Notes: generated from the letters alone by a model not told the origin. A DNA stretch of 64,000 nt from Ktedonobacter robiniae (GCF_016587375.1 NZ_BNJG01000001.1:1240001-1304000), one strand, 5' to 3'; positions 35,310 to 44,937 are shown, numbered from the stretch's first letter. Made by a program: numbers and translations.

Positions 35310-36248
35310 ATGAAGATCTTCGTCGTCGGGACCACCGGGGTCCTTGGACGCGCGCTCCTCCCTCAATTGTTGCAGCGGGGACATACCGTGCGTACCCTGG
35401 CGCGCACGCTTGATAAGGCTCGTGCACTGGAAGCTGCTGGCGTCGAGGCCGTTATAGGCGACCTCCTGGCTCCCGCCACTATTGAACACCTGCCTTCGCA
35501 TATCTCTGGCTGTCATGCGGTTGTACACACAGCAACCGCTATTCCACGAGATCCTAATCATCCTGATCCCGATGCCTGGAGAGCCACAACGCGCCTGCGA
35601 ACAGAAGGGACACAATCCCTGTTAAGCGCTGCGCTCGCGGCTAAGGCCAGGCGTTATATCCAGTTGAGTACTGTGATGGCCTATCCCGATGGGGGCGACT
35701 TCTGGCTGCATGAGAACGTTCCCCTGGATAGCTCTCCCGCGCGTGCGACTATCTGCGCCCCTGTAATCAAAATGGAGGAAATGGTCAGTTCGTTCCATCC
35801 CAGCCAGCTCCACTGGTGCATTCTGCGTGCAGGACAATTCGTGGGCCCAGGGACCGATCAGGAGAACCAGCTTGAAGGGCTGCGAGCCAGTCGTCTGACG
35901 GTTCCCGGCAGGGGACAGAGTTACCTATCACTTGTGCATGTCAATGACATGGCCTCTGCGATCGTGACAGCCCTGGAATCAGCTCCGGCTGGCTCTACCT
36001 TCAATATCGTCGATGAACCCATTCAATATGGAGATTACCTCGACAGGCTGGCAAACCTGCTGCACGTGCCCCATCCGGTACGCCAGCCAGAACTGCCTGA
36101 ACCGCACTCCTGCCGTTGCAGCAACGAGGCCGCACGCACCCGTCTCGGGTGGTCACCCCAGAGGGGCATCTGGCCCGATGAAGAGCAACTAGGGATCACC
36201 CCGGCAACCGTTTCGAGCACAACCCAGGCTCGACGTGCCGCCAGATAA
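35310..36248 (+). CDS. NAD-dependent epimerase/dehydratase family protein
   Basis: 312 residues, extended SDR. The Rossmann loop TTGVLGRALLPQLLQRGH is at the N-terminus, with the next acidic/charged strand, HTATAIPRDP and STVMAYPDGGDF. The canonical YxxxK is not clear, since the region after AYPDGG lacks a plain Tyr-x3-Lys, which suggests an atypical SDR (NmrA-like or thioester-reductase-like). GAAGGAGTTTTCC gives a clear start. Substrate unknown. Confidence 0.8.
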   Translation: MKIFVVGTTGVLGRALLPQLLQRGHTVRTLARTLDKARALEAAGVEAVIGDLLAPATIEHLPSHISGCHAVVHTATAIPRDPNHPDPDAWRATTRLRTEGTQSLLSAALAAKARRYIQLSTVMAYPDGGDFWLHENVPLDSSPARATICAPVIKMEEMVSSFHPSQLHWCILRAGQFVGPGTDQENQLEGLRASRLTVPGRGQSYLSLVHVNDMASAIVTALESAPAGSTFNIVDEPIQYGDYLDRLANLLHVPHPVRQPELPEPHSCRCSNEAARTRLGWSPQRGIWPDEEQLGITPATVSSTTQARRAAR

Positions 36249-36252
36249 AGTA

Positions 36253-36302
36253 GGAAAGATGGACATGGCGCAGGGGTATTTGCCCCTGCGCCATGTCCAT
36301 CT
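36253..36302 (+). terminator. Long terminator hairpin
   Basis: 22-bp perfect stem (AAAGATGGACATGG ... CCATGTCCATCTTT) with a 6-base loop, then a short T run. Confidence 0.75.
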
Positions 36303-36505
36303 TTTCTGCCTCCGGCGAGCTTGTGAGCAGGAAGAGAATGAATGGCGTTTGAGAAGCATTGTCGTGCTCTCATGAAAACTTGACATCTGTTCCATAAAAC
36401 CTCTATCATGGGGGTGAGATCGACAACGACATGACACCGCCTATCAGTCTATCAATCTAGCTAAATAGCGCTTACCGCTAAAAAATCTATTGTCTGGTCG
36501 CCAGC

Positions 36506-39286
36506 ATGGCGCGCCTACAGCACACTATCTTATACTTTTTCCTTATGTCACAAACACAAACAAATGCTCTCGCGCCCTACATTGAGCGTGCGCGTAAAAT
36601 CTTACAACATGAACAACGCACTCAGTACCAGGATAAAGCCATCCTTGGCGGAGGGCTGGAAACCTTTGTTGCCCGCTGGGTAGACGAAACGCGCCCACTG
36701 CTACAGAATATCGGTCTTGATCCCGCTATCGTGCTACGCCTGCGAACGCACCTGGAAGGGTATCGCCAGCTTACACCAGAACAGCGTGCCAGTCGCCTGC
36801 GCCTGGTCCTGGCTGATCTAAACGAGCTTGATGGAGCACCCGCCCCTGCTACACCCCAAAGCACCGCACCAGTCATTCTCCAGGGAAAGCAGGCAACGAC
36901 TCTCCCTCAGAATGCTAACACAACACAGGCCGCGCCAGCGCCACGCCAGCAGAAACAGTCTACTGCGCCATCATCCACACCTGGTACACACCGCTCCCCT
37001 GCTCTACCCGCGGCGGAGCCTGATGTGCCTCGCGTAAAGCGCCCGGTCGAGCCGCCACCACCGCCACCGCCAAACACCATCCGCCTCGAAGCTGGAATGA
37101 GCCAGGGGCATACCTCGCTGACGCTCCTCAGCGCGGATGTCAACGCAGTACCTGGTGTAGGTCCCACGACCTTGAAACACCTGCATCACCTGGGAATTCG
37201 CACCGTGCGCGACCTGCTCTTCTATTTTCCGCGCGAGCACCGCGATTATAGCAAGATCACACCCATCGTCGATGTCCCCTTCAATGAGGTCTCGACCACT
37301 ATGGGCCTGATCTGGGAGGTTACAGTCAAGCGCACCAGGGGCAATCAGTCCCGCACCATCGCCACTATCTCGGACGACAGCGGCAAACTCTACGCCACCT
37401 GGTTTAACCAACCCTATCTACAGAAACAGTTGGAGCGCGCACAGGGCTGCTATATCGTGATAACGGGCAAGAAACAGCGCTTTGGTAACAAGGTCGAGTT
37501 TAATGTACAGAGCCATGAGCTACCCGAACAGAATGATCTGCTCAACACAGGCCGCCTCGTGCCGACTTACGCCTTGACCGCAGGCCTCTCAGCCAAGGTG
37601 CTGCGCCGCTTTACCAAGTGGGTAGTTGATCGCTATGCCCAGATGGTTCCCGATCACCTTCCCACACCGATCCGCGATATGGCCCAGCTTATACCCCTGC
37701 CCGAGGCCGTGGCAAAAATTCACTATCCCGATAACGAAGAAGAGCGCCAGCGCGCCTATCGCCGCCTCGCCTTTGACGAACTCTTTATGATCCAACTCGG
37801 CATGCAGGAGCGCCGCGAGCGCTGGCAGTTCGAGGCCCCCCAGGGCAACGCCTTAACCATCTATCCCAATAAAATCTTTATCGCCCCCCCGACTGACGAG
37901 GGCCAGGACACGTCTCCTGCCAGTGGTACCACTATAAGCAATATCGGCATTGGCTCGACGCTCTGGTCGGTGACGGCAACCGATGCACCCCTGGAGGCAA
38001 CGCTTCCCTTTCACTACACTGACGCCCAGCGCCGCGTGATCAGCGAGATTTTCGTCGATATGGCGAAGAGCAAACCGATGTGCCGCCTGCTGCAAGGTGA
38101 TGTCGGTGCCGGTAAGACCGCTGTCGCCGCCGCGGGCCTCTTTATGGCGGTCCTCAATGGCAGCCAGGGCGCGATCATGGCTCCGACCGAGCTGTTGGCG
38201 GAGCAGCATGCGCGCAGTATCAGCAAAATGCTTGAGCCTTTTGGTATTCGCACCGTCCTCCTCACTGGCAGCCAGCGGGCCAGCGAGCGCGCCCGTGGAC
38301 GCGCCATGCTGGAGAGCGGCGAGGCCGCCGTGGCTATCGGCACCCACGCCCTGATCCAGGATGATGTCAAGTTTTATAAACTGGGACTAGTCATTGTGGA
38401 CGAGCAACACCGCTTTGGCGTTGAGCAACGCGATGCTCTGCGCAAGAAGGGGTATCATCCGCACATGCTCGTCATGACAGCCACGCCCATTCCGCGAACT
38501 CTCTCCCTGACACTCTACGGAGACCTGGATGTCTCTGTTATCGATCAATTGCCTCCAGGGCGCCAGAAGATTATCTCACGTTGGCGCACAGGCGCACGCC
38601 GAGCTGAGTCTTATGATACTATTCGCCAGCAGGTGGAGGAGGGTCACCAGGCCTTTATCATCTGCCCCTTGATCGAGGAGTCCGAGTCGCTCCAGGTCAA
38701 GGCCGCGACAACTGAGTATGAGCGCCTGCAACGCGAGGTCTTTCCAACTCTGCGCCTCGGCCTCCTGCATGGCGCGATGAAGCCCGCTGAGAAAGACCAG
38801 GTCATGCACCGCTTCCGCGACCATGAGCTTGATATCCTGGTAGCGACCTCGGTCATTGAAGTGGGTATCGATGTTCCCAATGCCACAGTCATGGTCATTG
38901 AAGATGCCGACCGCTTTGGCCTCTCACAGCTCCACCAGTTCCGTGGCCGCGTTGGGCGCGGCAAACACCAGTCTTACTGCTATGTGCTGAGCGAAGACGC
39001 GGGCGCGCAATCACAGGAGCGCCTGGGAGTCTTTGAGGAGATTGATGATGGCTTCAAACTCGCCGAGGAGGATCTACGCCTGCGCGGTCCCGGCGACTTC
39101 ATTGGTGTGCGCCAGAGCGGGATGCCAGAGATGCGCATCGCCGATCTCAGCGATACCCGCATGATCGAACTCACGCGCAAGATCGCCGCGAGCGTCTGGG
39201 CAGGAGACCCCTACCTGAGCAAGCCAGAGCACACGGCGCTCCGTGAGCGGATGCACCTCTTCTGGCAAGACTTCATGGCCCACTAG
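36506..39286 (+). CDS. recG: ATP-dependent DNA helicase RecG
   Basis: 926 residues if the ATG at 36506 is used; an ATG at 36545 is equally good and neither has a clear ribosome site. Residues about 1-205 are an unusual extension with a Pro/Thr/Ser-rich end including seven consecutive Pro. The standard RecG follows: wedge/OB domain (VPGVGPTTLKHLHHLGIRTV, YFPREHRDYS), Walker A (LLQGDVGAGKTAVAA), DEQHRFG, TATPIPRTL, VIEVGIDVPNAT, and QFRGRVGRG. RecG reverses stalled forks and processes branched DNA. Monocistronic, closed by a hairpin. Confidence 0.95.
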   Translation: MARLQHTILYFFLMSQTQTNALAPYIERARKILQHEQRTQYQDKAILGGGLETFVARWVDETRPLLQNIGLDPAIVLRLRTHLEGYRQLTPEQRASRLRLVLADLNELDGAPAPATPQSTAPVILQGKQATTLPQNANTTQAAPAPRQQKQSTAPSSTPGTHRSPALPAAEPDVPRVKRPVEPPPPPPPNTIRLEAGMSQGHTSLTLLSADVNAVPGVGPTTLKHLHHLGIRTVRDLLFYFPREHRDYSKITPIVDVPFNEVSTTMGLIWEVTVKRTRGNQSRTIATISDDSGKLYATWFNQPYLQKQLERAQGCYIVITGKKQRFGNKVEFNVQSHELPEQNDLLNTGRLVPTYALTAGLSAKVLRRFTKWVVDRYAQMVPDHLPTPIRDMAQLIPLPEAVAKIHYPDNEEERQRAYRRLAFDELFMIQLGMQERRERWQFEAPQGNALTIYPNKIFIAPPTDEGQDTSPASGTTISNIGIGSTLWSVTATDAPLEATLPFHYTDAQRRVISEIFVDMAKSKPMCRLLQGDVGAGKTAVAAAGLFMAVLNGSQGAIMAPTELLAEQHARSISKMLEPFGIRTVLLTGSQRASERARGRAMLESGEAAVAIGTHALIQDDVKFYKLGLVIVDEQHRFGVEQRDALRKKGYHPHMLVMTATPIPRTLSLTLYGDLDVSVIDQLPPGRQKIISRWRTGARRAESYDTIRQQVEEGHQAFIICPLIEESESLQVKAATTEYERLQREVFPTLRLGLLHGAMKPAEKDQVMHRFRDHELDILVATSVIEVGIDVPNATVMVIEDADRFGLSQLHQFRGRVGRGKHQSYCYVLSEDAGAQSQERLGVFEEIDDGFKLAEEDLRLRGPGDFIGVRQSGMPEMRIADLSDTRMIELTRKIAASVWAGDPYLSKPEHTALRERMHLFWQDFMAH

Positions 39287-39302
39287 CATCCAAAAAACAA
39301 AC

Positions 39303-39346
39303 GGGTCAGAGTGTCTCGTCGCTATGCTTTCGAGACACTCTGACCC
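39303..39346. terminator. Bidirectional terminator after recG
   Basis: 16-bp perfect stem GGGTCAGAGTGTCTCG / CGAGACACTCTGACCC between convergent genes, with CTCTT after it. Confidence 0.7.
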
Positions 39347-39364
39347 TCTTACGTTAAGAGTAGG

Positions 39365-39571
39365 TTATGCAGACCTGGAGTCGCCCCAGAGTCCAAAAAG
39401 TCTGCGTTTTAAAGAGCCGCGCACACGCTGCCATGAGAGCGAGAGCATCGCCTCACGTAATTTTTCGGCTTGCATGTGCTCAACCGCTTCGAATTCATCT
39501 ATATCTATGTCACCATTGATATAGCGTTGTGACGCTACCCAGAGCGCCTGTTCCCGTTCCTCAGCCGTCAT
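39365..39571 (-). CDS. Small conserved-looking protein
   Basis: 68 residues; the ATG follows GAGGGGG. An acidic helical N-terminus with the pattern RYINGDIDIDEFEAVEH resembles short SHOCT-like helix segments (a domain that ends many bacterial proteins). The tail is basic (RVRGSLKRRLFGLW). No catalytic motif. Convergent with recG. Confidence 0.55.
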   Translation of the reverse strand: MTAEEREQALWVASQRYINGDIDIDEFEAVEHMQAEKLREAMLSLSWQRVRGSLKRRLFGLWGDSRSA

Positions 39572-39839
39572 AAACGCTTCGCCCCCTCAATGTTTTGTGC
39601 CCCTGCTGACTCTTCTTCTTCAGTAATTCTGTCAAGTAGATACTTCACGCGATATGCAGGGTCACCAGGTAAACAAACGATAACTTTGCCACAATCTCAA
39701 AAATATGCTTTCATAGTACGAATTTATCTAATTGTAACGTCAAAAAGCCCTATTTTCAAGCTCATATTAACAAAAGCATGTCTTATAATGCAGAGAAATA
39801 CCCCCTGAGTCAGTGACCAAAAAGCATTTATCGACTCAT

Positions 39840-40730
39840 CTATGGTATCAATTTCTCGCTGATTAAGATGACCGCAGCCACGCGGCTTGCCAGCATGAGC
39901 AACACCTCTTTTACGTCCTGTGAGTCAAAGGCATCCTCCTTATAGCTATCAAAACAGAGAACTCCCAGGCAACGGGTGCTATTAGGCTTCTCGGGATCGC
40001 TCCCCATTATGGGAACACTCACAAGAGAGCGATAGGGAGGAAATGGCCGCCGCCCTCGCGGCTTCTTATACGCCTCCAGGTCACAGACCCAGAAATTATC
40101 GATGCGCTTCATATGCCCGACCAGGAGCCGACCGCTGGTAAAGACCTCGCCCGCAACTCCGCCATCACGCTCGCGCTTAGATTCATTTTTGCCAATATAA
40201 AATTCCATGTCCTCCAGGCTCTCCTGCGGCATATCGAAGCCCACCCAGTAGCGCAGGAACTCGCCTTTTACATCAGGCACAAGGATCGCAGCCCTGCTCA
40301 CTGTTCCATCAAACTCGTTTGTGGCATCCAGCAGGACATCTTTGAGCAGGCGCTCAATCTGGCGTGTTCCAGGCTGTGACGGCTGCCAGCTCGCGAGTAG
40401 GCGCAGCAGCGACCCATCAAGGGCAATCATCTTATTGGTCCGCTTCAATGTGACCTGTAAAACAGAGATCTGCAACCAGCAGAAACCAATACCCAGCACA
40501 GCCAGCACTACGACACCCACCACAATGGTCCATGGCAAAGCATCATGCTGGAAAGCTCCACTCAAGCCATTGAGCATGAGCTGAAAGATTTCATCCGCCC
40601 GGTTGCCAATAATTCCATTAATGGCCGCGGTAGCGATTAGAGCCACCACTGTACCTAAAGCAACCAGCACCCCCTTCTGCTTGAACCATTCGCGCATCTC
40701 CTGGGCCTCCTGTCCCTCTTCTTCTGCCAT
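39840..40730 (-). CDS. Membrane-bound GAF domain protein
   Basis: 296 residues. A short acidic N-terminus, two membrane spans (VLVALGTVVALIATAAING near 20-40 and TIVVGVVVLAVLGIGFCWLQ near 68-88), then a cytosolic GAF domain from about residue 120 to 290 (SRAAILVPD, RSLVSVPIMGS, CLGVLCFDSY, LLMLASRVAAVILISEKL). No effector domain follows. It probably senses a ligand and acts on an unlinked partner. The start region has only a weak ribosome site. Confidence 0.72.
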   Translation of the reverse strand: MAEEEGQEAQEMREWFKQKGVLVALGTVVALIATAAINGIIGNRADEIFQLMLNGLSGAFQHDALPWTIVVGVVVLAVLGIGFCWLQISVLQVTLKRTNKMIALDGSLLRLLASWQPSQPGTRQIERLLKDVLLDATNEFDGTVSRAAILVPDVKGEFLRYWVGFDMPQESLEDMEFYIGKNESKRERDGGVAGEVFTSGRLLVGHMKRIDNFWVCDLEAYKKPRGRRPFPPYRSLVSVPIMGSDPEKPNSTRCLGVLCFDSYKEDAFDSQDVKEVLLMLASRVAAVILISEKLIP

Positions 40731-40780
40731 ACAATCTCTATTATCTCATACTATCCTTCTTCCCTCCACAGTAGAGAAAG

Positions 40781-40830
40781 GTATGTTATGACAGGTGTCG
40801 GGTAGATGCCCGACACCTGTCATAACATAC
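40781..40830. repeat. Long inverted repeat in a divergent intergenic region
   Basis: 22-bp perfect arms (GTATGTTATGACAG ... CTGTCATAACATAC) around a 6-base loop, between the divergent GAF and PadR genes; not placed as a terminator for either. Confidence 0.8.
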
Positions 40831-40839
40831 ACCCCATCC

Positions 40840-40885
40840 TTGACAGAATTGTCGGAATTTATTTATAATAAGTCAGAACTGACTT
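40840..40885 (+). promoter_or_regulatory. padR promoter with overlapping operator
   Basis: TTGACA (40840-40845), 18-base spacer, TATAAT (40864-40869), then the perfect inverted repeat AAGTCAGAACTGACTT at 40870-40885 over the expected start of transcription. A matching site lies before the MFS gene. Confidence 0.7.
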
Positions 40886-40900
40886 AACGATATCTGATAA

Positions 40901-41503
40901 ATGGGATTGGCTATGTATAAACAACTGATGCTGCTCGGACTCTTGCTGGAGCGGCCAATGTATGGGCAGCAGATTCGCGAGGTGATCGAGAACCATCACG
41001 ATCTCCTCGCCGACCTGATCAAAAAGCCAACCATTTATTACCAGCTTGAACGCCTGGCACACGATGGGTACCTGGAGATACGCCGCGAAACGGTGGAGGC
41101 TCCTGGTCCAGGCGCCGCGCATGAAGATGTCGCTTTGCGTGAACGTGATGTCTACTATATTACTGAGGCTGGTCGCCGCTATTTTCATTCGCTTCTACGC
41201 CGGACGCTGAGTAACTATACCCCCGGTCTGAACAATGCCGATGTCGATGCCTGCCTCTTTTTCCTTCATCACCTGGCGCCAAGTGAAGCGCTTGAGCTGC
41301 TCACAGAGCGATATGCCCGCATGACCGCTGCTCGCCAGGCCAGTGTCGCGCAAATGCAAACGCTGAGCCATCCTGATGACGCGCACTTATTTGTGCAGGA
41401 CCACAAATTGACATTGCTTGACGCTGAAATCAGCTGGCTTGAACGCACAATAGCCTATCTACGCACATCTCCCCAGGTAGCTTCCACGTCTGTCCCCTCA
41501 TAG
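40901..41503 (+). CDS. PadR-family transcriptional regulator
   Basis: 200 residues. N-terminal winged helix typical of PadR (LMLLGLLLERPMYGQQIREVIENHH, KKPTIYYQLERLAHDGYLEIRRE) and a C-terminal helical dimerisation part. An ATG four codons downstream is an alternative start. PadR proteins usually repress efflux genes; the operator overlapping its own promoter and a second copy before the next gene (an MFS exporter) support autoregulation plus control of that exporter. Confidence 0.87.
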   Translation: MGLAMYKQLMLLGLLLERPMYGQQIREVIENHHDLLADLIKKPTIYYQLERLAHDGYLEIRRETVEAPGPGAAHEDVALRERDVYYITEAGRRYFHSLLRRTLSNYTPGLNNADVDACLFFLHHLAPSEALELLTERYARMTAARQASVAQMQTLSHPDDAHLFVQDHKLTLLDAEISWLERTIAYLRTSPQVASTSVPS

Positions 41504-41549
41504 GCGAGAGAGATGGCTGGAAGCAACTGGGGCATATTTTTAGCCCATC

Positions 41550-41565
41550 AGGTCAATTTTGACTT
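41550..41565 (+). promoter_or_regulatory. Probable second PadR operator
   Basis: AGGTCAATTTTGACTT, one mismatch from a perfect inverted repeat. It shares the half-site and following bases TGACTTAACG with the operator at 40870-40885. It lies between padR and the MFS gene. Confidence 0.55.
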
Positions 41566-41750
41566 AACGTAGGTTTCACGTCATAATTGACGGCCTTTGC
41601 TGGTAGAAAGTAGCTCACGACGCGAGGGTACAGCAACTATCGCTTCTGCTGCATCGTCTGAGGCAGGTCAGGTACTTCTACCTACTTAGACGCAGCCAGT
41701 GAGGTCTGCTAAAAATACGGAACAGGACACACACTTTGAGGAGCACAGTT

Positions 41751-43004
41751 ATGGATAAACAGCAACGCACGGCACTCCTGCTGATGACGCTGACTGTCCT
41801 GATCGATATTACAGGGTTTGGCCTGGTAATTCCCCTCCTGCCCTTCTGGGCAGAGCATTTTGGGGCCGACGCCTTTATGGTTGGCATGCTCACCAGTCTC
41901 TATGCCCTGGCCCAGTTCCTCTTTACGCCCATTCTAGGCACCCTTTCAGATCGCTATGGGCGCAAGCCGATCATTGTTGTCTCCCTCGTCATTGAGGCAC
42001 TCTCCCTGGTGCTCACGGCCCTGGCGGGTTCGCTACCTATGTTGCTGGTGGCACGCTTCGTTGGCGGCCTGGGGGCCTCAAATATCGGCTCGGCTCAGGC
42101 CTTCGTTGCCGATGTCACGCCGCCGGAGAAACGCGCGCAAGGCATGGGCATGATCGGTGCAGCGATTGGGCTGGGCTTTGTCATCGGTCCCGCCCTGGGT
42201 GGCCTGCTCGCTGGTGCATATCCTGGACTATCGTTCTGGATTGCCGCCATGGTCGCGCTCCTCAATGCCGTGCTCGTGATTGTGCTTCTGCCTGAGAGCC
42301 GCAAACGCCTGGCGGGCCAGGAGCAGGGGCAGAGCAAAAAGGCCAGTAAGAGCGGGATTGGCGCCTTCTTCTCCGGGTGGGGCAACCTGGCTCATAAACC
42401 GGCGGTGCTCTCGCTGATCCTGGTTAACCTGCTCTACACCGTCGCCTTTACGGGGATGGAGAATATCTTTCCGCTCTTCACCCAGCATTACTTCCACTGG
42501 GGAGCAACACAGAACGCCTATGTCTTTACCTACATCGGCGTCATCATCGTCATCATGCAGGGAGGGCTGGTTAGCCAGCTCGTCAAGCGCTGGCGGGAGC
42601 GAGGTGTTATGCTGGCCGGGCTGGTACTTATGGCGCTTGGGCTTATCGCCCTGGCCTTTAGCACTCATCTCTCCTGGCTCATGGTCACGCTGAGTGTTCT
42701 CAGCATCGGCGATGGCGCGGTGAGTCCCACCGTCTCGACGCTGCTCTCCTTCGCCAGTCCCGGCGAAACCCAGGGTGAACTGCTCGGAATGTCTCAGGGC
42801 TTCGCGGGCCTGGCTCGCATCATTGGCCCCTTGATCGCCGGTGCTATTTATAAGATAGGTAGCGCGGGCACGCCCTTTATCGTGGGTGGTATACTTGTGG
42901 TGCTGGCGACGCTTGTAGCCTTCCCCACGATTGCACGAGTTACACAGCCTGCACAGCCAGCTCGGGCCGATGCCGTCGAGGTTCCTTCCTCGTCCCACGA
43001 CTAG
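41751..43004 (+). CDS. MFS efflux transporter (TetA-like group)
   Basis: About 417 residues from the ATG at 41751 (GAGGAG seven bases upstream). Twelve spans. The motif A loop GTLSDRYGRKPIIVVS is after the second span, and RFVGGLGASNIGSAQAFVADVTPPEKRAQGMG is typical of the TetA/multidrug H+-antiporter group. Likely exports drugs or metabolites and is regulated by the PadR protein encoded just upstream. Confidence 0.88.
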   Translation: MDKQQRTALLLMTLTVLIDITGFGLVIPLLPFWAEHFGADAFMVGMLTSLYALAQFLFTPILGTLSDRYGRKPIIVVSLVIEALSLVLTALAGSLPMLLVARFVGGLGASNIGSAQAFVADVTPPEKRAQGMGMIGAAIGLGFVIGPALGGLLAGAYPGLSFWIAAMVALLNAVLVIVLLPESRKRLAGQEQGQSKKASKSGIGAFFSGWGNLAHKPAVLSLILVNLLYTVAFTGMENIFPLFTQHYFHWGATQNAYVFTYIGVIIVIMQGGLVSQLVKRWRERGVMLAGLVLMALGLIALAFSTHLSWLMVTLSVLSIGDGAVSPTVSTLLSFASPGETQGELLGMSQGFAGLARIIGPLIAGAIYKIGSAGTPFIVGGILVVLATLVAFPTIARVTQPAQPARADAVEVPSSSHD

Positions 43005-43069
43005 GCTCATCCAGGCCTACATTTACCTTTTTCAATTACAACTACAACACTGTAAGGAGTTTTCGTAAC

Positions 43070-43429
43070 ATGGCAGCACGTATCTCTATCATGGTCCTGC
43101 GCCTCGCCGTTCTGGTCGCGCTTATTCTGGGCATCTTCTACTGGGCAGGCAACTATATCGTGCGCACCGATGTACACCAGGGCGTTGGTATTATCGCCGT
43201 CATCTGTCTCTGGATCATCGCCGGTACCCTGGCCACTACCAAACCTGGCAATGCAGGAATCGCGATCGGCGCGGCCATTTATGGCCTGATCGTCATCGCC
43301 TTAGGTCTTACTCAGGACAACATTCTCATTGGCTCCGCCCATGACATCATCCGCACCATACACCTGCTGCTGGGTCTGGGCGCCATCGGCTTTGGCGAGA
43401 TGCTCTACGCTCGCTACAAACGCATCTAA
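43070..43429 (+). CDS. Small integral membrane protein
   Basis: 119 residues with four hydrophobic spans (ISIMVLRLAVLVALILGIFYWAG at the start, GIIAVICLWIIAGTL, IAIGAAIYGLIVIALGL, IHLLLGLGAIGFGEML). His residues in spans 2 and 4 (TDVHQGVG, TIHLLLG) hint at a haem-binding or cytochrome-like fold, but this is speculative. TAAGGAG precedes the ATG. Follows the MFS gene by 65 bases and may be co-transcribed. Confidence 0.7.
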   Translation: MAARISIMVLRLAVLVALILGIFYWAGNYIVRTDVHQGVGIIAVICLWIIAGTLATTKPGNAGIAIGAAIYGLIVIALGLTQDNILIGSAHDIIRTIHLLLGLGAIGFGEMLYARYKRI

Positions 43430-43440
43430 AAATCTGGTAT

Positions 43441-43516
43441 CTCAAGGACATGGGCAATGGGTGGTGTGGCCCGGACAAATGCCCGGGCCACACCACCCAT
43501 TGCTCATGTCCTTGAG
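43441..43516. terminator. 76-bp inverted repeat plus GC-rich tail
   Basis: About 33-bp arms with one mismatch (CTCAAGGACATG ... CATGTCCTTGAG) around a short loop, followed by GAGCGCCGCAGGCGC at about 43515-43530. Confidence 0.7.
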
Positions 43517-43669
43517 AGCGCCGCAGGCGCAAAGCTTAGCCTGGAAAATTGACCAGCATAAGCTCTATTGCTGAAATGCCTCCACTATGGTTTAATGGAC
43601 AGAAGACCCTGCTTTCCAGAGGGTCGCATACTCTGAGTTTTCATATACTATTTAAGGGGGGCCTCAGAC

Positions 43670-44176
43670 GTGAGCAATGAAGCACAACGTCCACGCATAG
43701 CAGTCTATCCGGGAAGTTTTGATCCAGTTACCAATGGACATCTCGATATCGCGCGCCGAGCGGCGCGCCTCTTCGATGAACTGGTCATCGCGATCTACGC
43801 CTTTCCCGACAAAAATGTGCTCTTCACCGTTGACGAACGCCTCTCACTCTGGCAGGAAGTCATTGCCGCCGAAGGCCTGACCAATGTGCGCGTCGAAACC
43901 TTCTCGATACTCGTAGTAGAATATGTACGCTCTCTTGGTGGCTGTGCGATCATTAAAGGCTTACGCTCTCCCAACGACTTTGGCACTGAGTTCGAACAAA
44001 GTCTGATGAACCGCAAGCTGGCACCTGAAATCGAGACCATCTGCCTGCTCACCAGCCTGGATCACCTGTTTATCAGTTCATCCCGGCTCAAGGAAGTTGC
44101 TCGCCTGGGAGGCAATGTCGATGATATGCTTCCCGCCGCGGTAGTACGCGCGCTACGCCATAGGTTCGGCCAATAG
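43670..44176 (+). CDS. coaD: Phosphopantetheine adenylyltransferase
   Basis: 168 residues, GTG start after AAGGGGGGCC. Nucleotidyltransferase motif YPGSFDPVTNGHLDI at the N-terminus (T/HxGH), CAIIKGLRSPNDFGTEFEQ (substrate loop) and ISSSRLKEVARLGG near the end. It transfers AMP from ATP to 4'-phosphopantetheine in coenzyme A synthesis. First of the core-gene run reaching tatC. Confidence 0.95.
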   Translation: MSNEAQRPRIAVYPGSFDPVTNGHLDIARRAARLFDELVIAIYAFPDKNVLFTVDERLSLWQEVIAAEGLTNVRVETFSILVVEYVRSLGGCAIIKGLRSPNDFGTEFEQSLMNRKLAPEIETICLLTSLDHLFISSSRLKEVARLGGNVDDMLPAAVVRALRHRFGQ

Positions 44177-44265
44177 CGCTCGCTCAGAGACTACCCCCTG
44201 ACATCTATACACGTACCACTTATGACTTCTCGGCGTACGCACCAGGAGAGGGAAGGAGGAAGTTC

Positions 44266-44937
44266 TTGGATATTCTGTACCTCGTTGATCGCCTGGATAA
44301 TCTCATCGCATCATGCAAGCGTGTACCCCTGACTAACCAGGTCGTCATAAAAGAAACCGACATCTTCAATATTATTGAGCAGATGCGTACCTCGATCCCT
44401 GAAGAGGTCAAACAGGCGCGTCGCGTTATTCAGGATAAAGAACGTATCCTCGCTCAGGCCCAGGCCGACGCCAATGCTTTGCTCAACCGCGCGCGTGAGG
44501 AGACCGAGCGCGTCATTAACCGCGAGGGGCTGCTGAAGGTCGCGGAGCAGCGCTCGCAGGAGATGCTGAACCAGGCCGAACAAAAGGCCCAGCAGTTGAA
44601 GGGCGACGCCGACGCCTATGTCATCGAGACGCTACGTACCCTGCATGAACAGCTCGTGCAAGTGGAGACCAGGGTCAGCCGCACCGTCTTAAGCGTTGAG
44701 CGTGGCATCGAGAGCCTGGAGGAACATGGGCAAATCGCCACCGCAGGAGACAATAGCCTGGAAGAGCACGACGCCACAGCATACGTCAACGAGGAAGAAG
44801 CATTTCTCGAAGAGGAGGAGGCAGGAGAACTAGTGGAAGACTCCCCCGGTGGATCACTGCCAGCCAATATACCACCACAGCCACGTCCACGGCGCTCCTC
44901 TCTGGCGGCCGATACCATTGGCATTAACCAGCCTTAG
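44266..44937 (+). CDS. Coiled-coil protein downstream of coaD
   Basis: 223 residues from a TTG at 44266, chosen for the GGAAGGAGG six bases before it. The N-terminal 45 residues look folded (LYLVDRLDNLIASCKRVPLTN). Residues about 48-135 are a continuous charged helix with ATP-synthase-b-like composition (QARRVIQDKERILAQAQADA and on). The C-terminus is acidic and Pro-rich. No membrane span. Similar coiled-coil proteins next to coaD may have roles in cell division or scaffolding, but function is unknown. Confidence 0.7.
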   Translation: MDILYLVDRLDNLIASCKRVPLTNQVVIKETDIFNIIEQMRTSIPEEVKQARRVIQDKERILAQAQADANALLNRAREETERVINREGLLKVAEQRSQEMLNQAEQKAQQLKGDADAYVIETLRTLHEQLVQVETRVSRTVLSVERGIESLEEHGQIATAGDNSLEEHDATAYVNEEEAFLEEEEAGELVEDSPGGSLPANIPPQPRPRRSSLAADTIGINQP

